Shown: positions 35,311 through 45,988, counted from the first letter of the stretch. The stretch: DNA of 64,000 nucleotides from Ilyonectria destructans (GCA_020740775.1 JAHEWK010000015.1:992001-1056000); one strand, 5' to 3'. A program made the numbers and translations. Notes: generated from the letters alone by a model not told the origin.

Positions 35311-37062
35311 ATGGCAGCTCCACCCTTTGGCTTCTCCGTGGGCGATTTCATCGCAGGCGTGAGTTTGGTGAAAGACCTCATCCAAGCACTGGACGATACC
35401 TCCGGTGCAAGGCCAGCATACAGGCGCTTGATTTCCGAATTGCGTACCCTTGATAAGGCCTTGATAACGGTCCAGAAACTTGACGTCGTGCCGGCCCAGA
35501 CACCCCAGAAAATAGCCCTGGAGCAGGTTGCAGCACGGTGCCATAAGAGCATCGAGGGATTCTTGACGAAGAACGCAAAATTCCAGGCCACTTTGGGGTT
35601 GCAATCGCCAGTGAATATATCTCGATGGCGATCGAGCCTGCATAAGGTCCAATGGGCACTTTACAAGGACAGTGCAATAGATCAGCTTAGAACAGAGATT
35701 TCTGGTCATACGACAACCATCAATCTGATTCTCAATACGATCCAGATCACGGCCCTGAAACTCCAAGCAGATCTGGCAGAGAGCGGTTGTCAGACGTTGC
35801 GAAGCGATGAGAAGGAGACGCAAGCTCTGGTGAAAAAGAACCACGGCCTCCTAACCACTCTGGTAGACCTCATAGTCTCCATCTCGCAAATCGTCACGGC
35901 GATCGCGACACATGAGCAAGGTTGCGACTTTCAATCATTCATGAAGAATGTCCTGGAATCGAATATGAAGATCTACACGAGGACCCTTGAGATGCAGAAT
36001 CTCATGCAGACCCAGCTTCCACCACAAATCGAACGACAGCAGCCTGTCTACTTTGAAGATGCTCATGGACGAATCTCGCCATTCCATATCGAGTTCATCA
36101 ACTCATTCGAGGCTTTCCAATCTGTTCTCGAGGTCCGGTTTCAACACGTTCCAGGTTTTAGAAAAGTCAAACAAATCGAGTACATCGTTCGGGATTCTAG
36201 ATTGAAGAAGTCACTCGATTTGCAAAATAACACTTGGGAGACAATGTTCCTACCTGGGAGAAAATTCAATATGAGCATGGTTTTCCGGAACATGCCCAGC
36301 GACGTATCAACATCTTGCCCTAGCTGCCACACAGAAAATGCAGTAGCCGGAGAGAACAAGGGCATGGAGACGAAATGGTATGTACGAATCATAGCTCTTT
36401 GAATTCAGTAATTAATAACAGTAAAAAGCTCCAACCCTGACTGTGGGATGTGGTACCAACGGGTTGAGGAAATTGATGCGATGAACTCCGACAATGCCCA
36501 GAATAGCAAGCTGGGAAAGGAAGCTAGGGGCAGTTCAGACAGCCGGCCTACAAACAGGGGAGTTAGAGAGGACTCTGCGGGTCGGAATGTCAATGCTGCC
36601 AGAGGAGCAGAAGAAGGCGAGGAAGTCCACCAGTTCCGGCGCGTTCAGGTCGTTCACCCTCCAGCGGCGGAGCGGCAGAGAGTCATCTCTGTACACGAGC
36701 TCGCCGTGCACGATCGATCTCTCGAGTATCTCGTCAAGAAATGTACTGGCGAAGAGGAAGACCTAAGACGTACACTGGAGAAGATTGCTGATTACATCCC
36801 CGGCTCGAGGAAGTGGGGAATGAAGAAGACTTATTGGAAGGAGCTTGACGTTTGGAATTACGACTATGATACCCAGGAACTGCGACAAAGGGCGATTGAT
36901 AACGCGGTGCGACAGTACGACAAACAGAGATTGTCGCAATCGGAACCAGAGTGGCAGAATCTGTTACCCAAGGACGAGCGAGGGCAGGGCAAGTGTTTGA
37001 GCAAACTTCAAGCCCGCTTGGCAAAGGAACCATCTTGGCCTCCACCCAAGAGCAAGGTGTAG
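35311..37062 (+). CDS. STAND-N / ubiquitin-like domain protein, paralogue B
   Basis: Two exons, 35311-36377 and 36429-37062, give 566 residues. The N-terminus FSVGDFIAGVSLVKDLIQALDDT matches paralogue A (FGAVGDFISIGLIIKDIV). The ubiquitin-like part holds PVYFEDAHGRISPFHIEF and GRKFNMSMVFRN. Zinc-type cysteines are CPSC and, over the intron, C-SNPD-C-GMWYQRV; the first of these Cys codons is again split TG|C, at the same position as in A. The C-terminal region from about residue 430 is helical and charged (SLEYLVKKCTGEEEDLRRTLEKI) and is not clearly shared with A. The TAG at 37060 is followed by a long open continuation in the same frame. Confidence 0.75.
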
Positions 37063-37712
37063 AAGGCATATGGTAGCCCATCGTCTCGGAACGAGACTGG
37101 CTCACTGGATAACGACCAGCCAAAGGCGGGGGCAGAGAACATGCCAAGATCCACCTACAATCTTCGACCCGGGAAAGAGGCTCGGGTCAAGCGGCTGCTT
37201 AGCAACTCTAAGCTCAGGGCAGCTGTGACGGAAACCTCGCCCACCAAGGCCCGCCAAACTCGGAGCAAGGCCGATGGAGGCCGAATTATCCCCAAGTATT
37301 ATATCCTCAAGTATTATATCCTTTATTCGGACTCGTCAGGGGATGAGGCTCCAGCTATTCGGGTCAAGTCAAGCCCGTTAACACTACGGAGATGAAGGAT
37401 ACAGTCCTAACCAAGCCTGGAGGCGTCAGTCAAGAGCCCATCAAGCAAGGGCAGGCGATAAAGCCACCACTCAAAGACGACGACTCGAGCTCGAGCTCTG
37501 GAACCCCTCTGTCGAAACGCATCAAGCCTAAGAAACGATTTCCCCCTTTCGTCAGCCGTGATCACGTCCATTCACTGGTCTCATCGGCTTCGTCGCTTTA
37601 TGACACAGGAGACTCAAACCGCGGGCAGTTTGCCGAAAGAGCCTTGAGGACCGAAGCTAGTTGTAGATTTCAACATGCTGGAGCAATTAATAGCAGGGAG
37701 TCTATTAGTTAG
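37063..37712 (+). pseudogene. In-frame continuation after the paralogue B stop codon
   Basis: The frame of paralogue B stays open after TAG from 37063 to 37395 (KAYGSPSSRNETGSLDN, then YNLRPGKEARVKRLLSN). A second basic/Ser-rich frame runs 37392-37712 (SSSSSGTPLSKRIKPKKRF). The composition (Lys, Arg, Ser, Pro, short acidic clusters) continues the disordered tail. A 15-bp unit around AAGTATTATATCCT is directly repeated at about 37294-37323. Most simply this is a former C-terminal tail cut off by a nonsense mutation, or it is separate noncoding DNA. Confidence is low. Confidence 0.35.
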
Positions 37713-37719
37713 ACTTTCA

Positions 37720-38040
37720 CCAGGGATCTTCAGGAAAGGATAGTGGTAAAGCTTCAAAAGTTCCTGCTGCAGCCGGTCAACTGGCGATGTAGAAGACTAA
37801 GGTCGGACAAGGATCGTGAAGGCTGTCGCAAAAGTCTCGAAAAAATATCAAAAAATAGCAGCAAAAGTTTGTATTGACTCTGACAACAAGGCCTCCAGGG
37901 CTTCTGTCTCTCTGACTAGGTAGAAAGTCAAGGAAAGATGCTATGAGAATCCGTTACTCCCTGTGCAGCTTCCATCCCTATTTATCCCTGTCACGTCCCT
38001 GCTAGCGACCAACTAGCCCAAAAGTCACTGACCCCCTGCA
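37720..38040 (-). repeat. Dispersed LTR-like repeat, copy A (diverged)
   Basis: On the reverse strand this segment aligns with 53,861-54,190. Shared words include ctag-tggt-gctagcagggacg, a TATA-like ATAAATAGGG/TTAAAAAGGGG block, a GTCAGA..AGGC..TTG-TGTCAGAGTC block, CCTGTCC-ACC, and TTGAAG. The copies are inverted relative to each other and strongly diverged. The outer ends are not sharp here. Confidence 0.5.
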
Positions 38041-38311
38041 GCCGAGACGCTCCGGATGCGTCGGAATCTTTGGCTTCAGCTAGCTATTGACCTAATCAAA
38101 TGAAAAGCTAGGTTAGTGACGTGGGGAAGGTGGAGATGGACGCTTACTCCGTAGTGTGATGAAGGAAGAAAAGCTTATATAATATGTGACAATAACTCCT
38201 TACCCAAGAAGTCAATTTATCATTTTTCTCTCCACATCCCCGAAAGCGCGCAACGAGTTCGCTCTCAATCTATCAACCGATCTACCTGCCTCATCAGACG
38301 ACCGCTCAATC

Positions 38312-38776
38312 ATGGCGACCCAATCACGCCTCAACATCCCGGTCGTCTACCGCATACTGTTTCTCTACGTTGAGCCTTTCCTGGCCTTCGCTGGTTCCAT
38401 AATGCTGCACTTCACCCCTTCAGAATTTCTCAGCAAAATTGCCCCGAATGCGAAATACGCGCCGGACAATCAAGTCGTTTACGACCAGGTTGCTGCATTC
38501 TATATCCTCACCGTATTCAATCTGGCCGTCATATTGCGCATCACAAACGACATTCGGATGTGGAGAGCTATCCTGATGGGCGTCTTACTCTGCGATACAT
38601 TGCATCTGAGTGCGAACTGGAGAGCTCTTGGCAGTGCAATATTCTGGGACCCTCGAACATGGAGTGGCGACGACTGGGGAAACCTTGGCTTTCTTTGGGG
38701 ACACGCACTGGCACGTGTTGCTTTTCTAGCAGGATTTGGCATTGAACTCGGCGGGGCTGCCAAGAAGAGTGATTAG
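38312..38776 (+). CDS. Small fungal membrane protein, DUF7704-like
   Basis: 154 residues, single exon, starting MATQSRLNIPVVYRILFLYVEPF. Four hydrophobic helices are seen: about 10-32 (FLYVEPFLAFAGSIMLHF), 62-80 (VAAFYILTVFNLAVIL), 88-105 (AILMGVLLCDTLHLSANW) and 128-148 (LWGHALARVAFLAGFG). This is a common layout of an uncharacterised fungal family. An in-frame ATG lies 126 bp upstream, but the added segment lacks family features. Function unknown. Confidence 0.65.
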   Translation: MATQSRLNIPVVYRILFLYVEPFLAFAGSIMLHFTPSEFLSKIAPNAKYAPDNQVVYDQVAAFYILTVFNLAVILRITNDIRMWRAILMGVLLCDTLHLSANWRALGSAIFWDPRTWSGDDWGNLGFLWGHALARVAFLAGFGIELGGAAKKSD

Positions 38777-38987
38777 GTGCTGATGGCCGGTCATTTGAGA
38801 ACTCGGTGTTCTGAATTGATACGGCTAGGAAATAATACACATCTCATTTCTGTATAAACTAAAATACAGTTCTGTATTGGTAGATTACCAATGATTACTA
38901 CTCTATGCTAGCGATATTTCTCGTTCTTCTTTGCTGTTGCTGTATGTCGCCGCGTATTCTGTTCCATTTTGCGCGAGAGTCCAAACC

Positions 38988-39347
38988 TCAGCTGAAGTTG
39001 TTTCTGCTTCGTATTTTGATGCGATGGAATTCCTGTTGCAGCTCCCAGAAATGTTTTGCCATCAGTCGCCTCAACCCAGCCCATAACCCGCCCGGACCGA
39101 ATGTATGGATGCCAGCAGACACGTTCTCGAGTCGAGCCTCACCGATCACTCCTGGTGACTTCGAGTTAAGGGCTAATACTACTAGCTCTGCAATAGTTTC
39201 CCATGGGCTGGATTCCTTCCCCCAAAGAACCATGACAAAATCATGCCCAACGGCGACGAGCGCGTAAATTAGAATGATGTGCAAAAGTAGTGGAACTCTT
39301 GGTAAAGTCGTGGGTCTGTTACTATCTCTGTAAATGTCAAACACCAC
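38988..39347 (-). pseudogene. Fragment of an uncharacterised fungal protein gene
   Basis: The frame VFDIYRDSNRPTTLPRVPLLL, then VMVLWGKESSPWETIAELV and NVSAGIHTFGPGG, resembles the C-terminal part of a large family of uncharacterised Fusarium-type proteins (pattern FDIYRDSN..LP.VP, then LLAL.S..P..LENTSAG). No matching N-terminal part lies upstream, where the MFS gene begins to end only 25 bp away. I read it as a truncated relic. Confidence 0.4.
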
Positions 39348-39371
39348 TTATCCACCCTTATTATGCTCAAC

Positions 39372-41336
39372 CTAAAGCTTGAACTTATGTAGCCTCGAAT
39401 TCTTCGTCCATCTTCGGAAGTTTTTACCGAAAAATGGAAGGACGGCTAAGCCGATCACTGGAAAGCCAACAGTCATGGCCATCAATAGGAAAACTGGCTG
39501 CATGAATCCGTCCTTTGCGGCCCAATCGTTGATATAATAGGACATTCCAAACTTCTAAATGTTAGCATTCTTTTGAGAAGTTGTGATCGATTAAATAGAC
39601 ATACGCCAAAAGTGTTCTTGACTACAGTGCTGATCACCATAATTTCGCCGGCGACGGGCTTGTAGCAGTCGATAGCATACTATAAAACAAGTTAGAGAAA
39701 CGAGGAGTGACTTGAAACATTCATTTCGTACCGTGATACACAAAGTAGGAATAGACACAACAATACAGCCGACGAGGGTAAAGCCAAGAATAATGACGGC
39801 TTCCCATGGCCAGCCTTTCTGAAGACCAACACCAACAACCTAACCACTTATTAGACAGGTCACTTCGTGATCAACAGCTATACTCACAACCATGCCAATC
39901 ACAGAGCATATAATGAATGGAATCAGAGCAGGCAGTCTCATTTCCGGCTCCCGTATGCCGCCGTTCTTCTTGGTCGCTCGCATGACAATCCAGTCAGACC
40001 AGATTCCTGCAACAGCCAAGCCAATAGCGCCTCCCACTACAAGGGAAAAATTAGCTATTCCTACTTTCTGTGCATTGAAGTTGTATGGCGGTGCAGTGAG
40101 GGCCTGGGACTGAAGGAGATTGACGCAGAGAAGAGAGTTGGCCGCTGCTCCCATGGACATGGCGGCCCAGAAGACAATAGGATAGAAGAAAATCTCGAGC
40201 GGGGTGAATATATGGTGCAAAATACTCTGAACGGCTTGTCGGTCAATCGCTTGCAAGAATCCAAACTGTTCTTTGCTGGGAGAACCTCGACCAAGGTGCT
40301 CAGATAGATCCGTGTTGGCGGCCTCTTCAACTTGCTCCGTGTATTCCTTGCCAGAAACATCAGGATGTAGAGAGCTGTCAATTGTAGTTCCATTTGTTGG
40401 GGTGGTCGATTCCGGGAGCCGCCTTCTGGTCTCAGGAAACATGAAGCATATACAGATGAGGTTGAGACACTGGGCAATCGTACAAGCCCAGAAGAACCAC
40501 CGCCAGGAAGTACGCTGAGCAATAGATCCTGATATGATAGGTCCGATAAAAAGGCCCATGAAATAGCAGTAACTAGAGTGCAACGAATTAGTACAGATTG
40601 AGAATGCGTGGATAGCTAGTTTGACTCACAAGTAGGTTCCGATATACTTGCCACGCTGATGAAGAAACTTGATATCAGCAATGACGACCGGCATGATGCT
40701 CTCGTTGGCTGCTGCTCCGAGGCCTGTGAGTACTCGGGCTCCGAGGAACGAGCTATATGATGTTGCTACTGCTTGCCAAACGCAAGAAGCAATTGTGATT
40801 ATGGCGCAGATGATGAGGACGACTCGACGACCGAAGACTTCGCTACAGGGGATGATGATGAAGTTGGCGTACCCCAATGAAAGAACCGTAGCACCCGTCT
40901 ATTATGAATGTTTGTTAGCTTTCTATTTAATGACATTGGAGATCAGGTATGTGATGCGCGACTTACAAGCAAAGCAACCTGAGATTGAGATTTTCCCCAT
41001 TCCTCCATGTATAACGGTGTCAAAGGCGCAATGGAGAGATTTGTAATGACACTCAAGAATACAAACATTCCCTGCGTGAACAAGACGAGAGTCTTCCAAA
41101 GCGAGGACCAATTCTTGAAGGAACACGAGACAGTGTTAGAGAGGGCGTCTCATTTCTAGCCGACATAAAAATATCATGATGGAGTTTCTTACTAATGGAT
41201 CATGTGGGTCATTGGTTGGCCGGGGTATCAGGACAACTGAATCTGGGGAAGACCCGGCATGAACCAGGGGGGTGCCACCGAGATCAGTCATGATCTCAGT
41301 CCCAGGGACGAGGTCAACGTGGGATGCGTCTTCCAT
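39372..41336 (-). CDS. MFS transporter of the aromatic cluster
   Basis: Starts MEDASHVDLVPGTEIMTDL at 41336; multiple exons with short introns. The segment DPHDPL before the first helix is typical of fungal MFS_1 (DHA1-like) carriers. Membrane blocks include VFLSVITNLSIAPLTPLYME, SLGYANFIIIPCSEVFGRRV with the loop motif FGRRV, and GARVLTGLGAAANESIMPV. The C-terminus ends GMSYYINDWAAKDGFMQPV, then FFGKNFRRWTKNSRLHKFKL. A TTGCGGGACC motif sits 209-218 bp upstream of the start, shared with the catabolic genes to the right. The inferred role is uptake of the aromatic substrate or efflux of a product. Confidence 0.78.
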
Positions 41337-41522
41337 GGTGAACTTTTAGACACTAAAGATCCTTTTAATGGGAATGATTTGCTCCAGAGTCTTAAGTTCG
41401 AGTAGAAGATGATGTGAAATTCAAGTTCGCAATCCCCAGAGGGAGGATCTAGTCTTAGAATTTATGGTCAGTATATGTTGTGTTTTACATGGTGGTAGGG
41501 GTATCTCAACGGGCAGTGTATT

Positions 41523-41554
41523 GTCCCGCTGGAGGCTGATTTGATTGCGGGACC
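41523..41554. promoter_or_regulatory. GTCCCGC and TTGCGGGACC sites upstream of MFS gene
   Basis: GTCCCGC at 41523-41529 and TTGCGGGACC at 41545-41554 form an inverted pair. The second is an exact reverse complement of the cluster motif GGTCCCGCAA. They lie about 190-220 bp upstream of the transporter start codon. Confidence 0.6.
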
Positions 41555-42096
41555 ATGTCAAAATGGTCTAGAATTAGATGGATTAAGCTAGCTTCAACCG
41601 ATGATGCATGTTGCTCACTGAAGGCTAGTAGGTTTGTGGGGTAATTGGGAATCTGGGGGTCGAGGTGCGTTGGGAGCTGGAGAACTTGTGGACCAAGGTA
41701 CAAACATTGTAGGCTGGCTGAACAGGGCCTTGCCATCCACAACTTGCGAAATACGGTTCGACTAATGTCAATATTGGCTTAGTTCGGTATGTTTGTTGTC
41801 AATGCTTGATCCTGAATCAAGCCGACAACGCCCCGATCTCGTTCAGTTGGCCGCACCTGGTGACATTCCCCTACCCAACCATTACTTAAAATATCACCCA
41901 TTAGACTAGGAAATAAGACATATCCAAGACCATCAGGTCAAGGCAAATAGCCTGCCTAACATAAATAGCCCCAAATCGCTTTTTTTTGGGTCCTAGAATA
42001 ATTACCTCTGCCATGCACAAATACATCCCAAGGATCTCGACTTAACAGCGCCCTTGGAAACTACGTGAGTACGAAGCACACTACGCACCACACCAA

Positions 42097-42180
42097 GAAA
42101 ACTTACCCCGCCTGGCTATTGACTAGCTGACTTGATTAGAAAACTTACCCCGCCTTACCATTGACTAACTAACTTGATTA
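42097..42180. repeat. 42-bp tandem duplication
   Basis: Two adjacent 42-bp copies begin GAAAACTTACCCCGCC and end ACTTGATTA; they differ at a few bases (tggct/ttacc, gctg/acta). It lies directly left of the motif array. Confidence 0.8.
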
Positions 42181-42198
42181 GAGATAGCTCCAACGCAT

Positions 42199-42259
42199 CG
42201 TCCCGCAACAGAAAAGGTCCCGCAACAGAAGAGGTCCCGCAACTGACAAGGTCCCGCAA
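42199..42259 (+). promoter_or_regulatory. Four-copy array of GGTCCCGCAA, 17-bp period
   Basis: The motif starts at 42199 (CGTCCCGCAA), 42216, 42233 and 42250, exactly 17 bp apart. The 7 bp between cores vary (CAGAAAA, CAGAAGA, CTGACAA). The array lies 863 bp upstream of the transporter start and 196 bp left of the transposon. Confidence 0.75.
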
Positions 42260-42454
42260 TCGTAAATTTCACAAACAAGATGGATTTAATACGTTGGGCA
42301 ATACATCTTCTGCAAATGTAGCGTTTTAGTAAATTTCTGTATATTAAGACATAAATTAATTATCTTACTTCTTATATATTTCAAACACTCGAACCAGTAC
42401 TATATGGGGCTTCTCTTGGCATTCTTGTAGAGGGCTTCGCAGATGATTGGAGTA

Positions 42455-42506
42455 AGTCGGACCACCCATTAGCTGACCGACCCCTTACCTGACCGCCCCA
42501 CTTACA
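42455..42506 (+). repeat. Left terminal inverted repeat of transposon
   Basis: 52 bp; reverse complement of 44279-44330 with one mismatch (G against A at the 37th base). Confidence 0.9.
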
Positions 42507-42655
42507 TAATAACTAAAATCGCAATTCAACTTCACTTATAGATAAAATAACAACTAAAAGACCTAATTGGTCCATTTCAACTGATTTTTAATAAACTAAC
42601 TAATTAAATTTCTAAATATCAAAAAATCAACCAATAAGAACAAAGAAAAAACGAG

Positions 42656-44188
42656 CTATTCTGAATCTTCAACCTCAGGCGTTTTTATTCGCCTTCTTGC
42701 CCTCTTAACATTCCGGATATCTTGAAATAGCCTATTTGGGTCTTTATAAACCCGTCCTCTTTTCCTAGCCTTTGATTGGCTTGAATTTTGATCTTGGACT
42801 TTGATTTTTTCTTCTAATTGGGCAATTTGGAACTGGAGCCTATCAAATCCCTTGCTAATAGTCCGTAACAGCTGTCTCGTAGTTGGGCTAGCTAGTATTT
42901 CCTTCTTATGAGAACGGACCAATGAAGTAATGTCTCTCGAATTGCTAGGGGTTGTAAAAGGGATGATTTCAGACCTCTGATTCGTTTTTGGAGAAATAGG
43001 AGCTTCTGATTGGACCGTAATTGTATCGTTAGGGTTGTGAATAACGAATTTACTACCCATTGGCTTTGATATGTTGATTGGCCACAACCCGGCTCCTCTC
43101 CAACCTGATAAGGCATTTTTAGTAGTAAGAGCCTTCTTCCTTGCCTCAAAATAGCAAGTAAGAAAGTCTTCCTTCCTAGTTGGGCCAATATCAGTGAGGG
43201 GATTGGCTAGTGTTAAGGCGGCTCGATATGCAGCTTTAAGTGGCCCAAAGACTGATATATCAAGAGGCTGAAGAACGTGGCTTGTGTGAGGCGGCAAATA
43301 GAGTAAATGGACCCTATTGGTCACACAAATATGCATAAAATCAGGCGTTATGTGTGATCCATGCCCATCTAGGATGAGGAGCCTCTTCTCATTGGTCCGG
43401 GCTGGCTTAGAGCCTGGAAGGAAGACTTCCTGCAGCCAAGCAAGGCCAATTTCGTCATTAGTCCAGCCCTTATCAGACGATATGAATTTCCAATTAGTCA
43501 GAAAGTCCAATTCCTCTGGAAACCATTGGTGTTGGACGTATTTGCCTTTAAAGATGACTAATGGGTCGAGGCACCTTCCTGTTGCGGAAATAGCCTCAAG
43601 AATGGTTATCCAATTAAGGTCATATAGCTGTTTCTTAATTGTCGATCGGAGCTCTGATTGGCCAACTACAAGCCCGTTGGTTCCGAGCCCTTGGAAGACT
43701 CCAGTTTCGTCAAAATTCCAACGGTTGCGTGGAGGGATCGATTTGACCCCTGGTTGGTCCAATAGGTCATAGAACCCACGAATAGCAGCTGGATTTGCTC
43801 TATTTATCCTTTTCCGGTCAATTCCCTTTCCTTTGAGTGTTTTTATTCGCTGGTTGCGGCGTAGGAAGCCAGTCATCCAGTGCTTTCCGAGTTGTCGGTT
43901 GACGCCACTTTCGCCCAACAAGGAAGTTGCCAACTTCCGGATCTGGCTATGAGTCAACGCCATTCCGAGCTTATCTTGTAAGATGAGCCAATCACAGAGC
44001 TGGTCTTCCTGGTTCTTAGAAAGCACCTGACGCCATTCGTGGGCTTCGTTGCGGCTTGGGACGCCATTGAGCTTAGTCCGTAGGGTTGAATAAGGAACAA
44101 CGCGCTCATTGGCTGCTTTTCGCATTGATAGACCATTTTTCACATCCTGAATGGCTAGTTGGAGGTCTTCTTCGGTGTATTTAGGCAT
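42656..44188 (-). CDS. Fot1/pogo transposase (DDE superfamily)
   Basis: 510 residues, one exon, no internal stop. The N-terminal helix-turn-helix (YTEEDLQLAIQDVKNGLSMRKAA) and a CENP-B-type second HTH (LGKHWMTGFLRRN) would bind the terminal repeats. The catalytic core shows NFDETGVFQG (first Asp), LLILDGHGSHIT (second Asp) and HVLQPLDISVFGPLK (third Asp), the DDD triad of pogo/Fot1 enzymes. The C-terminus is basic (ARKRGRVYKDPNRLF, then KRARRR), as in a nuclear localisation signal. Full length compared with Fot1 relatives, so the element may be autonomous. Confidence 0.93.
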   Translation of the reverse strand: MPKYTEEDLQLAIQDVKNGLSMRKAANERVVPYSTLRTKLNGVPSRNEAHEWRQVLSKNQEDQLCDWLILQDKLGMALTHSQIRKLATSLLGESGVNRQLGKHWMTGFLRRNQRIKTLKGKGIDRKRINRANPAAIRGFYDLLDQPGVKSIPPRNRWNFDETGVFQGLGTNGLVVGQSELRSTIKKQLYDLNWITILEAISATGRCLDPLVIFKGKYVQHQWFPEELDFLTNWKFISSDKGWTNDEIGLAWLQEVFLPGSKPARTNEKRLLILDGHGSHITPDFMHICVTNRVHLLYLPPHTSHVLQPLDISVFGPLKAAYRAALTLANPLTDIGPTRKEDFLTCYFEARKKALTTKNALSGWRGAGLWPINISKPMGSKFVIHNPNDTITVQSEAPISPKTNQRSEIIPFTTPSNSRDITSLVRSHKKEILASPTTRQLLRTISKGFDRLQFQIAQLEEKIKVQDQNSSQSKARKRGRVYKDPNRLFQDIRNVKRARRRIKTPEVEDSE

Positions 44189-44278
44189 GAAAATAACGAA
44201 AATAAGGTTAAATTGACCAATTGAGTGTTATTGAAGGAAGAAACGCGTGTGGCTAGAGGCGCGTTGTGGTTGACGCGT

Positions 44279-44330
44279 TGTAAGTGGGGCGGTTAGGTAA
44301 GGGGTCGGTCAGCTAATGGGTGGTCCGACT
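44279..44330 (-). repeat. Right terminal inverted repeat of transposon
   Basis: 52 bp; the partner of 42455-42506. Its outer end abuts the TA at 44331-44332. Confidence 0.9.
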
Positions 44331-44332
44331 TA

Positions 44333-44954
44333 GTCATGTTGGAAGGTTTAACTCTCAAATGTCTACCTGTTGACGGATAGCGGCAGTTGTCTCCTGGGGC
44401 ATACTGCGACTAAGGAAGAAGTAATCAAAGAGATTAAATTGATGTCTTTGCAATATCCTGAACATGGGACCTTCACGTTATAGTTTAGCTCGCTTCTGGA
44501 GCTTGAAACCTGCCGCTGCAAAATGTCGTAGCTATCCCAATGCATGTTTTCTCTGCTACACTTCCTCATTTACGTATGTAAGACGCCAATTTATTTATAC
44601 GAAGAATCTAAGACCGACTGCTCGGCGGTTTCCGGACTAAATAAATCTTGTCAGACGGTCTCTGATCCCCTCAAATCCCCCCTGGTCGATTCTTGGTATA
44701 GATGGAATTACTTCACACCAAATCCTTATGCGTAACCCTCTCATGCCAGTCTTATCTAAAGGATTGTACATCATTTTCGTTCCGGATTGGATCAGTGCAG
44801 TATCAGGCCCGCCTTTTGGACTGGCTCGATGGATTGAGGCGGCCACTCATACTAGAATTTTCCACAACTTAAACCACAGCTATGATATAAATGTTTTACG
44901 TGCTGCTGTATAAGAGTATTTGGTTGAAGTTTATTGTATGACGGACTACCACAC
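44333..44954. other. Intergenic, right of transposon
   Basis: 622 bp between the element and the FAH stop codon. Joining left and right flanks at the TA does not restore a convincing reading frame. No gene was recognised. Confidence 0.5.
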
Positions 44955-45988
44955 CTATCGTGTATCATAACGGACCTGATTTACAAGTGTTCCAATTTTA
45001 GAAATCTCCACGCGAATTTCATCTCCGTGCTCTAGTATCACCCGAGGTGTCTTGAAGTAACCGATGCCGGCTGGAGTGCCGGTCAAAATCAGCGACCCAG
45101 CCTCTAGCGTAGTTCCCTGGGATAGATATGAAATTTGTTTACGGATGTTGAAAATCATATCAGCCGTCGTTCCATCTTGAACGACATTGCCGTTGTGGAT
45201 TGTCTTCACCCGTAGAGTCTGGGGGTCAGGAATTACTGCTGGAGAGACGAGTACAGGGCCTAACCGGAGAGCAGATAAGTATCTTGTCGAAGTGCATGGG
45301 GAATGTATTGGGATTAAACTTACCAATGGGGCAGCTTCCGTCAAGTCCTTTAGAGAACGACCACTGCGCAGTCAAGAGTTGAAGTTTTCTTGCCGACACA
45401 TCGTTCGAAGACGTGTATCCCAGGACATAATCAAGCGCGTCCTCTTCAGATATATCCCGCCCTGATTTGCCAATCACGGCACATAACTCGCCTTCATAGT
45501 CGCTCGTGCCATCTTGGGCGCACTTGGGCACGGTGATAGTGGCAGGATAGGGATCAGCCAATGCGGTACGAGGCTTGGTGAACAATACTGGAACCTCAGG
45601 AACTGGGAAGCCTCCCTCCTATTAACATGATGTTAGCATTCAACTTGTCTAGTAACTGGCTTTGTCATGGTACCTTGGCATGATCATGATAGTTTAGACC
45701 TAGACAGCGGATGTAGGAACAATCCTGTTCAGAGACGGGTGACAGAAGCTATTTGTGTTAGAAACATGTCGTGAATGACGGGGGATGTTTGATACATACT
45801 CTTTCCACGGTGTAAACAACGCCGGTGACATTTCCTTGGAAAATGGTTCCATTGATCAGGTATGCTTTAATCTCAATCCCTTCAGTGGCATCTTTTCCAA
45901 CGTCTCTCGACGTGTGGACCAGTTGACCGAGATGCACGGCATGGTCTTCTTTAGCCACAAAACGAATAAGATGAGTCCAGGGTGCCAT
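44955..45988 (-). CDS. Fumarylacetoacetate hydrolase-family enzyme
   Basis: Starts MAPWTHLIRFVAKEDHAVHLG at 45988; about four exons. After splicing: TVERV, LLSPVSEQDCSYIRCLGLNYHDHAK, then EGGFPVPEVPVLFTKPRTAL and DYEGELCAVIGK, the acidic metal-binding block (DxE). SSNDVSARKLQL, GSLILTGTPAGIGYF and HGDEIRVEISKIGTL complete the FAH fold. Family members are Mg-dependent and hydrolyse, isomerise, decarboxylate or hydrate 2-oxo dicarboxylic acids made by ring cleavage. Divergent from the extradiol dioxygenase with a shared promoter carrying TTGCGGGAC sites. The inferred role is processing of the cleaved-ring product. Confidence 0.87.

Larger units (their letters stand above)
41337..42454. other. 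Transporter promoter and repeat-rich intergenic DNA
   Basis: Contains the transporter promoter with a TTGCGGGACC site, a 42-bp tandem duplication (42097-42180) and the 17-bp motif array (42199-42259). The last bases are the TA target of the transposon. No gene was recognised. Confidence 0.6.
42455..44330. mobile_element. Fot1/pogo-type DNA transposon, apparently complete
   Basis: 1,876 bp flanked by TA on both sides (42453-42454 and 44331-44332), the target duplication of Tc1/mariner/pogo elements. The terminal inverted repeats are 52 bp, start AGTCGGACCACCC, and differ at one base. An uninterrupted transposase frame fills the interior on the minus strand. The near-identical termini and open frame indicate a recent insertion with no RIP damage. 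Confidence 0.92.

Noticed and set aside
36141..36392. Minus-strand frame inside paralogue B
   Set aside because: Antisense shadow of the ubiquitin-like region; no independent support.
42199..42259. Possible CRISPR array
   Set aside because: Units are only 17 bp with 7-bp spacers and the genome is fungal; the same core occurs as single inverted sites elsewhere.
42420..44400. Gene interrupted by the Fot1-like insertion
   Set aside because: Joining the flanks at the TA gives only short, incoherent frames on both strands.
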